From the NCBI RefSeq assembly GCF_937616625.2, contig NC_065570.1:7760001-7824000 (forward strand): a stretch of 64,000 bases of DNA. Direction: 5' to 3'. This DNA is from Mercurialis annua. Taxonomy: Eukaryota; Streptophyta; Magnoliopsida; Malpighiales; Euphorbiaceae. Under the pieces are notes generated by a model. That model made no database searches, was not told the DNA's origin, and saw nothing but the letters and a program-made list of their open reading frames with translations. Shown in pieces: positions 25,341-37,905 of this stretch. Both the position numbers and the translations under genes were made by a program. Within the stretch, counting starts at the first letter, position 1; the number at the start of each line of letters is the position of its first letter.

Positions 25341-25358
25341 CACGTGTTACGGCACGTG
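25341..25358. promoter_or_regulatory. Pair of G-boxes upstream of the PEBP gene
   Basis: Two CACGTG hexamers lie at 25341-25346 and 25353-25358, 12 bp apart, with a further ACGCGTGG at 25322-25329. They lie 45-65 bases upstream of the candidate TATA box. G-boxes bind bZIP and bHLH factors and often act in ABA or light responses; that role here is inference. Confidence 0.55.
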
Positions 25359-25429
25359 GAATATTGATAAGGTTCCAGAAAGCCAGCAGAAAGGAGAAAG
25401 CACCTTTGTTTTTAATGAGAAGCACCATC

Positions 25430-26357
25430 TTGAGTGTTCTTCGATTATCTTTCCCTAAAAAAAATTAATTTTATAATTTAAATATTTTATTCTAATAAAT
25501 TTTACTTATTTTGATATTTTTAGTATTTTTTATATAAATAATCAAGATTAGGATTTATTTTTCAAAAGTATGGTCTATACTGAGATATTACAAAACTACT
25601 ATAGGCGGATTTTTTTTAAACTGTTATTATAAATATCATATAAAATTTATAATAACTATAAATCCTTATTATTCTCTTCTCTTCCTAAATTATAGCAGCC
25701 ACCACCACAAAAAAAACACATTTTTTTTTATATTTAATACACCGCTTTCTGTTCTACCGCCACTGCTCCATCTTTACCATGGTTGCGTTTCGCCTCCGTC
25801 TGTTGCCTCCATGTTGAAGTTATTATCTTCGTTCGTTATTATCGTCACCATTATCATCTTCATTTCGTTATAGTTATTGTAATTTAATTACCATCTTCAT
25901 TTTGTTATAGTTATTGTAATTTAAAAAAATATTAAAAGTTATTTTAAAAAAAATATGTATTTTTATAATTTCTTTTTAAAAACACGTATTTTTATAATTT
26001 TTTTCTTTTTATTTAATTTTCCCAAATAACTTTGATAATGGGCTGGGTATACTGACTAAAAGATTGGACCTATTCTTATCCTTCACTTCGGAGATTGTTG
26101 ATTGGAATTGCTCCAGGATACATTAGGCTATTTCACACACACAATTAGCAAGTCAAGGTCCAACTGAAGATGATCATATGAATGAATTAAAGTTACCTAT
26201 CGACAATAAATTGAATAAAATTATAAAAATAAAAACAAATCTTTTTAAGTTTTGATTCCATAAAAAAATATAAAACATGCATATTTTTTCAAAATATTAC
26301 AGTCAATTTAGATAGTTTTCAATTTTTTCCATTACTTATTAAACAAAATATAAGTAG
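25430..26357. other. AT-rich intergenic DNA
   Basis: No gene seen. A short direct repeat of a phrase containing GTTATAGTTATTGTAATTTA occurs around 25865-25925. The rest is low-complexity A/T sequence. Confidence 0.6.
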
Positions 26358-26661
26358 GACTTAAGTATAAGTATGTCCTCTCAATTTGTAACTAATGAGC
26401 AATTAACACATAAATTAATTTTACACATAAATCAGTATACAAACTTGGATTATGCACAATTAGCCCCGTTTTGACAATATGCCTCTCAATTTATAAGCTA
26501 ATTATCCTTTAATTGAGAATTTCCTCCTAATTTGTAAACTAATTTGTCAAAATGGAGCTGATTGTCATATAATTATCAAATTCGTATATTAATTTGTCCA
26601 CAAATTAATTTATGCATTAATTGTCCATTGCTTTGAGATGGAAAATAGCTATTTAAATCAC
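26358..26661. mobile_element. MITE related to 51973-52256
   Basis: Begins GACTTAAGTATAAG and ends with the diverged inverse near AAATCAC. The interior repeats CAATTTGTAA and AATTTGTCCACAAATTAATT, which also occur in order in the element at 51973-52256. It is more diverged than that copy. Confidence 0.5.
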
Positions 26662-29475
26662 TTAAATAGCATGTCAAGTAAAGCAGAACGACTTTTAAAT
26701 TAGAGTAGAGTCCAATTCTATTATAAATTTTTAAAAATCTATATATTTATATAATTGAGAGTGCAACTTCACCTCATCTTTCTACTAGGAATGCAATATC
26801 ATCTACAATTTGCTACTAGGAATGCAATATCACCTACAATTTGGTCTTGTTGCATTAAGTTATTTTAATTTGTCTAAACATAACTTAATTTTAAGTAGCA
26901 CTCACTATTTTCCTTTTCAAAATAAAAAATTTAACCAAATATAATAACATTATATGTACAAATGAATTTAAGTAGTACTATTTCTTTTTATTATAACGAG
27001 ACAAATTTTGAATATTAAATTTTCAAGTTTGAACGAGTGTTTATAAATCGGACTCGAACGGTTTTTTCAATCACGAACCTAAGAACAATTTGATTCGATT
27101 TTTCTTAAAAATTTAAAATAGAGTTCAATCAATTTGAATTAAAAAACAATGTGAACTGTAAAATTGACGAATTATCTAAAAATTAATTATAGTCTTTTTA
27201 TTTATCGGTAATTAAACTAGTTAAATCATACCACATCGATTTGGCCACCTCATTCATATTTTAAAGCACTGATTTCAAAAATACATTCTACCGTACTAAT
27301 ACTATTCCAACCAGGAGTGGTTAGATTTGATCAAACAGTTGCATTTTTTTGTTATTTGTTCCCAAAACAAGTAGATCAAATAACTCTTTGGTTCAATTTT
27401 ATCATTTGGACTTTCTAGTTTAACACCCGACAATTGTTTTCACCATTAGACATAAACATAAGAAAAGCAGAAACTCACGAATCTTTAATAACGTTTCTAT
27501 TACTCAAAAACTGCAACACCACCAGTTATCGTGTATTCACCACAAAGAAATAAAAAGAAAAAGACTACAATATTCATATATATAGCCCAAAGGCTAGGGT
27601 TCTGCATTAGATAGAATTAAAATTTTATTTGGTCTAATTTTCAATAAATTTAGTTTAGTTTATGATTAATGTTTTTTAAAAAGATTGCTTTAATTTGGTT
27701 TTCGGTTTCCAATTTGTAAATTAACACCGAATTAATAAAATTTATATATTGTTATTTTTTAGTTAAGCTATTTTTATGAAAAATATATATTTGAATTTTA
27801 TACTAACTCACTTTTTTGAATTGTATTTTTCACTTTTATTTGTCAATATTAAGTCTATTTTTTTAATTCTATAGACATTTCCAGCAAGAAAATAAAGTGA
27901 GTGTACTTCACGAGTTGTTAGTGCAATTGAAAGTGACTTTTTTACTTTTTTTACATTAATTTTTAAGAGAATTGGATCCTTGCACTGTTATTTTTATTAA
28001 AAGTAATTAAGTCCATTATTGGGTTTTTTGTCCGATTTACACCGTTAATATTTTGATGATGGAAGGATACGATATTAAAAGTGTAAAGCTTATCTATATA
28101 TAAATTATAATGGATGGATCCAATTAAAAAAAAATAGTGATGTAAGAATCCAAATATGCGTTTTATCTATTTTTACAATTTTATATTGGGTTTGCTCTTA
28201 AATTTGTAAGTAATAAGACACCTAACTATATATTTTTTTTATTTTTCTAATAATTAATTTTGATGATATTAGATTATTCAGTTAATCGAATAACCGACTC
28301 AATCAGACATATTATTCAGTTCAATACGATTGTAGTTCAATAAATTTCAGTTAATTCGATTGAGTTGGGTTGGATAAGTGAAAGTACCATGCGTTTGGAC
28401 AGTAACTTGACTTAACACAAAAAACTTTGCAGGAAACTAATGTTATGTACCACAAATTACAAGAAAGAAAGAACATAAAACCTTACATAAGTACCCTACT
28501 TTCGTGGGTCTGAACATGAAATGTTAACGTGAAATGGGCAACGTAAAAGGTTACCTACTCCTGTCGCAGACTTGTTATAGTTTTATCTTCTTTTGATATG
28601 GTTTTGTTAAGCAGTCAACTCAGCCTAAACTCCTTTTAATTTATTTTTAGTTAAATATAGAAGTAATCATTTCATTCTTCAGTGACATATATACATCAAC
28701 TGATCTGCAAGTTTTGTGGTTTTTTGTTTTTGACTGATGTGGGGCTTTGACATAAGATGGAAAAAAATTGAGGTAATTTTAGTTGTACAAGTAAGAATAA
28801 TAGTAGTAATAATTATGGTATTAGTTAGGGTTTCTTTTAATATTTTTTAACTTGTTTTTCTCCTACTCTACCCACTCATTTACGTAAATTCCGGAGCCAC
28901 ATGTGCATTTGCCTCATTCTGTATCCTTAGTTCACAAAAATTATTTTCCGTTCAAATCCATTACCATACTCAGTGACAGACGGCTATACACATTTATACA
29001 TGAACCAAATCGAGGAGCGAGAACTAGGGGGCGGCATGTCTAGGACCGGCACTCGTATTAAGGCTGTCGCGGCCTGCCGGGGCTGCCCCCCCTCCTTCAC
29101 ATGTGTGTTGTTGCAAGTTTAGAATGAAAGTTTTAGGGTTTAGTAGAAGAAAGAAAAATAAAAAAGCTTGTTTTTGAAGACTCACAACATGTGTATATGA
29201 ATTTGAATGTTAGCCTATATTCTCCATATTTTTGTTAAAATATACAAATTGATACTTTAGTTATTATTAAAACAATATTCAAAACCTTCAAAAATAAATT
29301 ATTTTATGTAATAAAATTCAAAATTCAAAATTTATGTTATTTATGTGTTTTTATAATAAAAAAATAATTGTAGTCTAACACAATAAAAAAAACACCAAAT
29401 AATTTATTATTTGATTTAGTTTTTCTTTTCTTTTTTAGACAAAAAACCATTAAACGGTTGTTCTGCTATGTAAAT
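26662..29475. other. Gene-free AT-rich DNA with minor repeats
   Basis: No coding exon or RNA gene recognised. A 34-bp direct duplication (phrase CTACTAGGAATGCAATAT twice) lies at about 26782-26848. A GC-rich island lies at about 29010-29095, standing out from the surrounding AT-rich sequence. The rest shows long A/T runs. Confidence 0.5.
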
Positions 29476-30037
29476 TAGGACTGTGCGTTCGGTTAGTTCG
29501 GTCGGTTCGGTCACCGAACCGAACAAACCGAACACCGAAGTTTGGTAAAAATCTCAAACCGAACCGGACCGAATTTTAATTTTGGCTTACACCAAACCGA
29601 ATCGAAAAGTTCGGGTTGGTTCGGTTCGGTTCGGTGAAAACCGAAATTTTTTACTTTCTCCATTTTTTAATTTTTTTTATCATAAAATAAATTCTAATAT
29701 TAAATAATAAGTGTCTAATAAATATATTATATAGTTATTAGAATAATTATATGTTGTATGAAGTTTATTGACTTATATATCAAATATAATTAAAATATTA
29801 AACCAAAAAAATATAAATTTACATATATTTATATATTTTTTTATTTTTTATTTAATTGTTCGGTTTTTCGGTTTTTTCGGTTTTTAAAATGCTCAAACCG
29901 AACCAAAAACCGAACACCAAACTTTTACCTAATTACAAACCGAACCAAACTATAGTCACTAAAAAACCGAACCGTAATTGTAATTTCGGTTCGGTTCGGT
30001 GAAACGGTTCGGTTTGGTTCGGTTTTGCACAGCCCTA
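29476..30037. mobile_element. hAT-type MITE with perfect 8-bp target duplication
   Basis: 562 bp, beginning TAGGACTGTGC and ending GCACAGCCCTA (inverted ends). Identical flanks ATGTAAAT lie at 29468-29475 and 30038-30045, the 8-bp duplication of hAT elements. Both ends are filled with GGTTCGGTTCGG and inverse CCGAACCGAAC repeats. The middle is A/T-rich and non-coding. Confidence 0.88.
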
Positions 30038-30045
30038 ATGTAAAT

Positions 30046-31497
30046 GCCTTCCCATGAATTAAGTTTTCGGTTTTACTGCATGCATTCATACTAGGTATCA
30101 AAATTAGTGTGGGGGTCGGAATCTTAAATAAAAGGGAGAAGTACTTGTGCGAACCAAGTTCGCCATGTAGAATTATGAATATCCATTATAATTGTATGAC
30201 ACGTGACAATAATAAATATAATAACCAATCATTAAATATTACATTAATTAATAATTCGATAACCGTTTAAAATATATTTAACCTTTATTAGATCAAATCT
30301 AAGAAGTAGCATTGCTAATTGCTGGCTTCAAAATTAAACCCTAAAAAAGAGCGCTGATAAGACGGAGCTTAACCTTTAGTTATTATAGTTTTGCCCTACT
30401 AAATGAAGGGAACATGAACAGTTTGTGGTTGAGCAAATAGTGTGTAATCTAAGGAAGAAAAAGTCTCCGTTGGTACGCCAAAAAGGCCCGGCACACATTT
30501 TAGTTGCTTAGATTTATCCTCTTCCATTTGAGAGCCAGGACCCCCACCCCTACCTAATCCTCTACTTTATCATCATCTTCAACTTTTTATCGAATCCTTC
30601 TGCAAATCTACACTTCTCCATTCAAGCTGAGAGTATCTGTGCTATACAAGATTTGCTTTAACAATTATCACCTGAAAAATCTGCTATTTTGGCCTAGCTA
30701 TCAACTTATTATTGTTAGAGTATCATTTTGAAAATGTAATGTTTTTGATCTAGATCTGCTATAGAAGATGAACATGGAAACTTTGGATTATTATGTGAAG
30801 TTGGATCAAATCATTCAAGAATATTATCACCTCACAATGCAACACCATTGCTGATTCACTTCGTGATAAAAAGCTACTGCAACAACTGACCAATAATGTA
30901 GGGATATCCTTATCCTTTAGTAACGGGGTTAAACATATTAAATTATAAAAAGCTATAAAATGGTTATAGAATGATATCTTTTTCTCCGCATTATAAAAAA
31001 TTACAATATAGTTACCGAACTATAATTTTTTTATAAAATGGTTATCGTCTTCCTGTACGAATGTACATCTTTGTCTCGTCCACATCGGCAAGACGGTTTT
31101 GTAAAAAAGATTAAGGCCATTGCTGCGCAAAATAAAGCAAGAGCATGAGAATACGCGCGACCTTTGTCAGCAGCTAAAGGACACGTAGAAGAATACCAAC
31201 CAAACTCAACTCAACTCAACTCAACCTATTCATTCTTCTCTCTCGCTACAGTTAACTCCTATACACGAGGGGTACCTTAAAATTGTAAGTCATCATACGA
31301 TTCATGGTAGAACTGAAGCATCAACAATCAAGTTGAGCGAACAAGGCACTAAAAATAAGGAAACATACCTTTGCGTGGCCTAGCCCCCCTGCTCTCTGAA
31401 TTATAGTATAGACACCCGTATCCTGCGCCAAAACACATTATAATTACCTGAGTTGACTCGTCTCACCACCCATCAAATCCACATCTTTTTCATCTTC
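30046..31497. other. Upstream region of the bHLH gene
   Basis: No clear gene. A 28-codon open frame begins with ATG at 30769, but it matches nothing I know and has no splice partner. A short run of the pentamer CTCAA (about 31206-31226) and TATA/CT-rich DNA lie closer to the bHLH start. Confidence 0.45.
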
Positions 31498-31505
31498 TAT
31501 ATAAA
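31498..31505 (+). promoter_or_regulatory. TATA box of the bHLH gene
   Basis: TATATAAA lies 64 bases before the ATG at 31570, within a CT-rich context typical of plant core promoters. This predicts a leader of about 35-40 bases. Confidence 0.6.
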
Positions 31506-31569
31506 CCACAATCATCCCTACCAAAAGTCTCCATTCAGTATCTTCTAGACTCTCTTTCAAATTAGCATT

Positions 31570-32061
31570 ATGAACTATTTTTCCACTACAAACCCTACTT
31601 CTTATGGCTCTTCTTCTTCTACTTCTTCTGCATTTCATAATAATAATAATAATAATACTTCCAAAGAGAAGAAGAAGCAGAGAGGAACCAACAATGGAGG
31701 AGTTAAGCTGTCGACCGACCCGCAAAGCGTGGCGGCTAGAGAAAGAAGACATCGTATTAGCGACCGTTTCAAGATCTTGCAGAGCTTGGTTCCGGGTGGG
31801 AGTAAGATGGACACTGTATCTATGTTAGAGGAAGCTATCAACTACGTTAAGTTCTTGAAAACTCAGATTGTTTTTCATCAGACTTTGATGAATTTTGTGG
31901 ATGATCATGACCCTTATAATCCTTATAGCTATGGTGATTCTCTTCTTCATCCTCAGCAGCAGCCTAGTTCAGAATTTGATGCCAACTTTGTGTCTGAAAT
32001 GCCTGATTATTTCTTTCAAGGAGATGAAAATGGGATGGGTTTTGATCCATTTGGTAACTAG
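31570..32061 (+). CDS. Atypical bHLH transcription factor (bHLH140/HECATE-like)
   Basis: A single-exon DNA-binding protein of 163 residues. A Ser/Asn-rich N-terminus with an Asn run from an AAT repeat (residues 24-29) leads into a basic region and helix-loop-helix at about 51-100 ([20 protein letters not shown], then [20 protein letters not shown]). The basic region has Gln and Ala where E-box binders have His and Glu, as in the HECATE/INDEHISCENT subfamily, so canonical CACGTG binding is not expected. The C-terminal third is acidic and aromatic. The domain closely resembles the bHLH part of Arabidopsis bHLH140, which there is annotated as fused to an aprataxin-like protein. Here the frame ends in its own stop, and the aprataxin-like gene starts 12 kb downstream. 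Confidence 0.9.
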   Translation: MNYFSTTNPTSYGSSSSTSSAFHNNNNNNTSKEKKKQRGTNNGGVKLSTDPQSVAARERRHRISDRFKILQSLVPGGSKMDTVSMLEEAINYVKFLKTQIVFHQTLMNFVDDHDPYNPYSYGDSLLHPQQQPSSEFDANFVSEMPDYFFQGDENGMGFDPFGN

Positions 32062-34204
32062 ACATGGCAAACTAACTTGTTGTCTCTTTTGTCTGGATAA
32101 TTAGGGTTGTTGTGTTTAGTATTTGGTAATTTTAAGGTTAGGAATTGTATTTGTAATGGGTTTAAGAGTTAATGTTAAAAAAAAAAAACTAGTAACATTT
32201 CTCTATGAATTCAATATTATGTAAAGAAAGCTAAATTAGTTGTTATGAGCATGTACTGCATACTTTTTAACTATTTTTCTGCATGTTTTTTATATTATTT
32301 ATTATCTTTTTACTATATAATTAATAATTTAGAATATGTAATACTATAAAAATATGAAAATTTTGATGTTTCTACTTAATTTGTCCAAGCACTTGAAATT
32401 CACACCAATTCGTAGTGAAAATTAAGGTATGATTGGACAGCAATTTTACACTAAAAATGGCATTAAAAGCTATTTTTGTTGTTAGGTTGCAGATGGCAAT
32501 CAGAATTATACCAACCAGTTTTTACTAAAGAAAGAACTGTAGCTAATTAATGATTAAGTCCAGGGGAGATTAATTAAGGTTTGCAGTGTCTTTTAATTTC
32601 TTTTTTAAGCAGTACTTTTTTTTAGCTTAAAAAGAAGTGATACTCTGATATGAAGCATGATCATAGCTATATTTTACTTTATTTTAGCTACAGTCTTCTA
32701 TGATAATTCCCAGCGGTTATTAACTCGATTTTTTTTCTCCAGTAAGCAAACCACTCTTATCAGTTATTATAAGAAAGAAAAAAGAAAAGAAAAACATAAA
32801 GTTTCACTTGATAGTTTTGATGTGGCCGGAGTGATTTTGTTTGTTCGATCTGTAAACCAGAATAGGTTATAATGACTTGATATTTGGTCCGAATACACTT
32901 CAATGTTTAAATCAGTTTTCGGTATACAAATTATGGTCATTTTGTATGAAAAAAATGAATTAAGTTTATATCTGAATAATTATATAGACACTGTAGTGTT
33001 GTAGTTAGATTCAATCACTCGGAATGAGTGCTTTATTCGAACTCTACAACCTTAACCCAACATTTATGAGATTTGATATGATACGTCTGGTACGCTTTGT
33101 CCATACTTGTTTAAGTAGGACTTTGTGTGGTCTCATATAAGATTTATGCTCTTATCTTTATCTCTGTATTTATGGAATTTTATATAATCTGATACATTTA
33201 GTACGGTTTGTCCACCCTTGTTTGAGTATGATTTATTCTGGTCTTATATATTTCTGGTACGATTGAACCATATCCTTATAGGATCTGGCGTAGTTTTTGG
33301 TTATTTCTGATATTGTTAACCTATATCCAATATCATTAGCCTCTCTCCCCTTCAAGCTAGTATACTTCAAGTATTTATATTTGCTCAGTGTTCTGCCGTG
33401 ATTGGGTTTCAGTTTCTCTGTGAATAAAATTCACTCGTATAACAAGATCTTCATGCGTGCTCTTGGTCAACTTCTCGGTACCACTGTTCTTGCTTTTATA
33501 CGGGCTGGAGTTTTTACATTTATACCCTTCTTTTGGCGGTTTTGTTCTCAATTCATTTAAATTTCAAAAAAAATCTTTTTTTCTGTCTCTTCATTTTTCC
33601 TGTTGCCACATCATTAATGTGGTAATCGTTGGTGGTCTCTTGGCTCTTTCTTAAATATTCTCTTTTCTCTTCGTTTCTTTTTGCTTGATTTTCCATTTTT
33701 GGAATTTCCTTCCATCTCTTAACTAATCTTTTCATTTTGCTCGACTATTTCCTTCCCTTTACTTGATCATTTAATCTTTTCTTTGCTTTTAATTGTTATC
33801 GCTATGACTCGTATAAGGTTTTTCATTTCTACTCCTTCTGACACCGTCGTAAATTATCGTAAGGCATTGAGTATCTTTACTTCAAATATTAACAATGATG
33901 TGTTAACTGAGATTTGGGGGGGGGGGGGGGGGTACTACAGTGTTCTCATTGATATTCCTCTGATTCAGAACCATGACAAAGAGTTGGCTGGCTTGTAGCT
34001 TCTACTTCTGCTGAAATGGAAGAGGTTGAATGAGACAAGCTCAGATCAAGATCTTGGAAAAAAAAGGTTCTTGACAGCGAGGATATGATCTTTTATTTAA
34101 AATCTTCAGCTTGGGAATCAGAATAAGGCTGATAGGGCGAAAGTCCTTAATATTATTAATTAGCTCCTTTAAACTTGGGAATCAGAATTAAGAATTCTGT
34201 GTTC
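32062..34204. other. Intergenic DNA downstream of the bHLH gene
   Basis: No gene recognised. Between about 33075 and 33260 a phrase like GGTACGCTTTGTCCA(T/C)ACTTGTTT occurs twice, about 110 bases apart. A run of 17 G lies at 33916-33932. The 33400-34090 part has longer open stretches and could be a decayed retroelement, but no conserved domain is visible. Confidence 0.45.
33916..33932 (+). repeat. Poly-G tract of 17
   Basis: Seventeen consecutive G in AT-rich DNA, preceded by GATTT and followed by TACTACAG. Long G homopolymers are rare in plant DNA and error-prone to sequence, so the exact length is uncertain. Confidence 0.9.
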
Positions 34205-34690
34205 AAACCCACAGGAAAAAATCATGTTTTGTGAAAGTTTGTGAAAAGCCGAAATACATCCCCCCTGCATGAACTGCTAAGCGCGCTTATAGAAGAACAT
34301 ATTAAACCCGTCTGGACCTAGGGCTTTGTTATCATCACAATGCCTAACAACCGAGTTTAACTCCTCAAGAGAAAAATCCGAAGAAAAACCCTTCAACTTG
34401 GACAGCTGAGAGAGAGTTAAATTACATCGAATTAAGTGAGAAATGAACCTGGGTATGTTCCTTATAGAGACTACGATAATAAGCGCTAATTTTAGCCTTT
34501 TTATCAGATGGGTTGGAGTAGCAAACATCGTCTATAATAATCTCTGCAATTTGATTGTTTCTCGCATGAATTGAAGCCGCCACATGGAAAAAAGATGTGT
34601 TCTTATCTCCTAAGAGATTCCAGTTCAAAGGAGATTTTTGCAGCCAAACCACTTCTAGTTGTTTAGAGAGACTAATTTGTCATATTTTTT
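34205..34690 (-). pseudogene. LINE reverse-transcriptase fragment, inverted relative to the downstream LINE piece
   Basis: On the minus strand two overlapping frames encode pieces of the region just before and at the start of an L1-type reverse transcriptase: LNWNLLGDKNTSFFHVAAS at about 34630-34570, then SLEELNSVVRHCDDNKALGP DGF-type sequence at about 34385-34300. A stop follows (after FYKRA at 34277), and the similarity carries on beyond it (QFMQ, AFHKL). At least one frameshift and one stop make it dead. Confidence 0.75.
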
Positions 34691-34759
34691 ATTTTTTCAA
34701 AAGTTGAGTTTCTACTATATTCTGTTGTTTTTTTGCTATTGTATCCTCGTAGATGTGCT

Positions 34760-36250
34760 TATTATAATAGCGATTATTTTTCAAATACACTATTTTAAAA
34801 AATATTTATCATTTTTACACCATCTTCTATAATTTCTCACTCTATATTAATAATAAACGTTTTTATAAAAATACCCTATTATATATAAAAATATTATCTC
34901 ATTTTAGGTTAAAAAAATTACATAATTAGTCTCCCTCTTCTCTCTTTACATTTCTTCCTTCCAAAGTTTTCTTTTCTTTTTTTTCCGTTTGCTTTTTCGC
35001 TCGTCTGTTCTAGTCGTTTTTCCGTTCGTATCTTCTGTTTACTCTTCCATTTATGCTTCTGTTCGTCTATTTTTGGTGGATTTTTCGTCTCTTCTTGTTG
35101 CTTTTCTGTTCATTTTTTTTCGTTCGCGATATGGATTTTTCGACATCGTTTTTAGATTTTTTTGTAATTGTTTAGATTTTTTGTGATGATTTAAATATTT
35201 TGTAAATAGATTATTGTAGATCTAGCCATTATTTTTTGTTATAAATTTTTCTATTATTCATATAATTATTCATCTCTTTCTTGTTCAAAGACTTATTCTT
35301 TTATTTTGATGCTACGAATTTTATAAAAATGAATTGATTTATGGTGTTTTTCCAGTGTTTTTATGGTGTATATACGTTAGAGTGTATTTCCGGTGTATTT
35401 ACGTTATAATGTATTTCTGGTGTTTTTGTAAGAGTTTTTTTACAAATACCGGGAAAAGTGAAAATATTTATAAAAATGTAACATACATTTTTTCTTAACA
35501 GAAATACAAAAAATAATTACAAAAGTACAATTTGTTTAAAAAATAATTATAAAGATACATTTTTATATAAAATTCGATTTTTCCCAAATTTTATATATGT
35601 TTGGTATATAATACGTATATAATTTGAATAATTTATTAATTTTGTATATAATTCGTATATAATACGAATTATATACGTTTTTTTTAAAGAAATTCAGATC
35701 TGAGAATGAAAATACCAAATCTGAAAAACGAAGAAGATGAAGATGAAGCCAAACTGAAAATCTGAAAACAAACTGAATAGATCTATACATACAACAATAA
35801 ATCTTAGATTTATACACATAAATCATAGATCCATACACACAAATCATATACTACATATAAATACTAGATCTATACATATAAATATAATTTTAAAATATGA
35901 CACTCAAATTTTTTATGCTTTTCTGGAGCATCTATGTTTTTCTGGTGAATTTGCACATTTATAGTGTATTTACAGTGTTTTTGTGGTATAAACTATAAAA
36001 ACACTATAGTTACATACATACATCATAGTTACACTAAAAAAACACTAAAAAATATCATAAATACACTATAAAAATAACATAGTTATACTAAAAATTACGA
36101 TAAAAAACATCAAAAGAAAAAATTTCCATAAAAAACATAAATCAGTCAAAAGATGAACTTTAGAAATTAAAAAAAGGTGTTGTTGATAAAAAAAATACGA
36201 CTGTAAATATGTTTGAAAAGAGTGTGTAGTTGAAAATAAAATACAAAAAA
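34760..36250. mobile_element. Hairpin-forming GTGT/ACAC element, copy B
   Basis: Shares with copy A (21497-22662, opposite orientation) an end-like stretch (ATTATTTTTCAAATAC), a block of CGTTCG/CCGTT motifs at 34985-35130, a TTTTGTAAATAGATTATTGTAGAT phrase in shortened form, and arrays of GGTGTATTT (35340-35435). Further on, GTGT units flip to ACAC units around 35990-36000 (ACTATAAAAACACTATAG), again a potential hairpin. No protein. The ends are not exactly placed. Confidence 0.45.
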
Positions 36251-36287
36251 GTGTACTCTAATAAATTTTCTCATTATAATAATCATA

Positions 36288-37345
36288 TATAAAAAGACTC
36301 AGTTTTTGGGGCATAGAGAAGCCAAATGACTGCTCTTGGGTGTGGAGACAAATTCTTAACATCAGAAGTTCTATAAAAAAAGCTCTTCCAGTATGACTTG
36401 GGAGATGGAAAAACATTCTCTTTCTGGTTTGACCCATGGTTAAATGGAAGATCCCTTAGAAAAATTTTCCCTGAAATTAATCTGAAGGATACAGATATTC
36501 CCAAATTGGCTAAAGCTGCAGAATTATGGAGAGACAACAGATGGGTACTACCAGACCCTATGGATGACCAGACCCTCAATGCTTGGAAGTTTATTGAAGA
36601 TAACTTCAAGATTAGAGATGGTTCTAGAGATATGATCAGGTGGAAAGGAACCAAGAATGGCATCTTCACTGTGAACAGTGCTTGGAATAATATGATCTTA
36701 GTGCAAAATAAAGTTCCTTGGTATAGTGTTGTCTGGTATGCAGGAATGATCCCAAGACATTCGTTTGTAACTTGGTTGGCTATAATGGGGAAACTAAACA
36801 CTAAAGATAAGCTGGTTGGATGGGGAGTTATTCCCTTGAGTGTGTGCTCTCTGTGTAATTTGCAGGCTGAAAGCATCAAGCATCTTTTCTTTGAGTGCAA
36901 TTTTTCTTCAAAAATTTGGGAAAAGACTTTGAGGAATTCTGATGAAACCAGACATGTTTTTAGCTGGAGAAGAGAGATTAGTTTCTTGACTAGGAGAGCC
37001 AGAGGAAAATCCAGGAAAGCTAAATCCAGAAAGCTATGGTTTAATGCAACTGTCTACCATCTCTGGAAGAGCAGGAATGATGCTATATTCAATCAAAAAG
37101 TGCAGTGTTTTGACAAAATCTGCGCAAGAATTGCTAATGATGTCAGAAATGTGCCGAGTTAAAGTTGAGTGTTGGTCTGTTTTCAGTTTTAGTTTTGTTT
37201 CCTGTTTTCTAAGGCTTTAGCCTTTGTTTGAGCTTGCTGGTGCTAGTCTGTTAGCATCCAGTTTTGTTTCCCAGCTGGGCTGGTTGTAACCTGGGCTTTT
37301 TTTCTGCAATATAGTTGCGCTTTGGTTGATTGACCAAAAAAAAAA
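36288..37345 (+). pseudogene. 3' end of an L1-type LINE (zf-RVT domain)
   Basis: A 254-codon frame at 36398-37162 encodes the C-terminal part of a plant LINE ORF2: the GDGKTFSFWFDPWLNGRSL motif after the reverse transcriptase and the zf-RVT domain with its Cys/His cluster (CSLCNLQAESIKHLFFEC). Upstream (36300-36395) the similarity continues in other frames with stops, so frameshifts are present. After the stop there is a 3' UTR with GTTTTGTTTCC motifs and an A10 tail at 37336-37345. It is 5'-truncated and inactive. Confidence 0.85.
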
Positions 37346-37905
37346 GTAATTTATATATTGATAAAATAGAAAATCGAATGGAATTACATTTTACAACTTT
37401 AATTTAATTTTTATTTTATTTTGTTCAGTATCAATTCAATAAAATCATAGGAAAAAAGAAAAGAACAACATATTTCAGCTTCTGCAGATTTCAACTAAAA
37501 AAGCAGGCTCAATTCCATGGAGTCCATGGCATGAAACCTATACGAGCCTATGCTGTTTTTCTTATTCTTGATGGGTTTCTTCACACCTTTAGAATTCGGA
37601 AACCGTTCTCAGATTTGAGTTATGGTAATTGACTTGGATACAAGAATAAGAAAAATCGCAACCCGGATTGGTTTTTGATTTTGATACCAATTGTATTAGG
37701 TTGAGCCAATGACCATAACCTGTTCGATAAAATGTTTCAACGAGGTTTTGTAACCCCATAAGAAGCTGCTACTATGTAGAACTAAAGAACAAGAGCTGCA
37801 CATGTTCAAGCTATGCTATCTTTAAACCCGGCTTAAGGGTTTAACAAAGATTCTTTCTCTATTGATTTACAAATTACAAAAGAACACAAAAAACTATCAG
37901 CAGCC
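37346..37905. other. Spacer between the LINE tail and the RLP stop
   Basis: No gene seen; the part next to 37906 is presumably the RLP 3' UTR. Confidence 0.5.

Noticed and set aside
30769..30855. 28-codon open frame upstream of the bHLH gene
   Set aside because: Too short, no splice partner, no known family; could be chance.
31604..31841. Frames overlapping the bHLH gene on both strands
   Set aside because: Shadow frames of the AAT-repeat and basic-region coding sequence.
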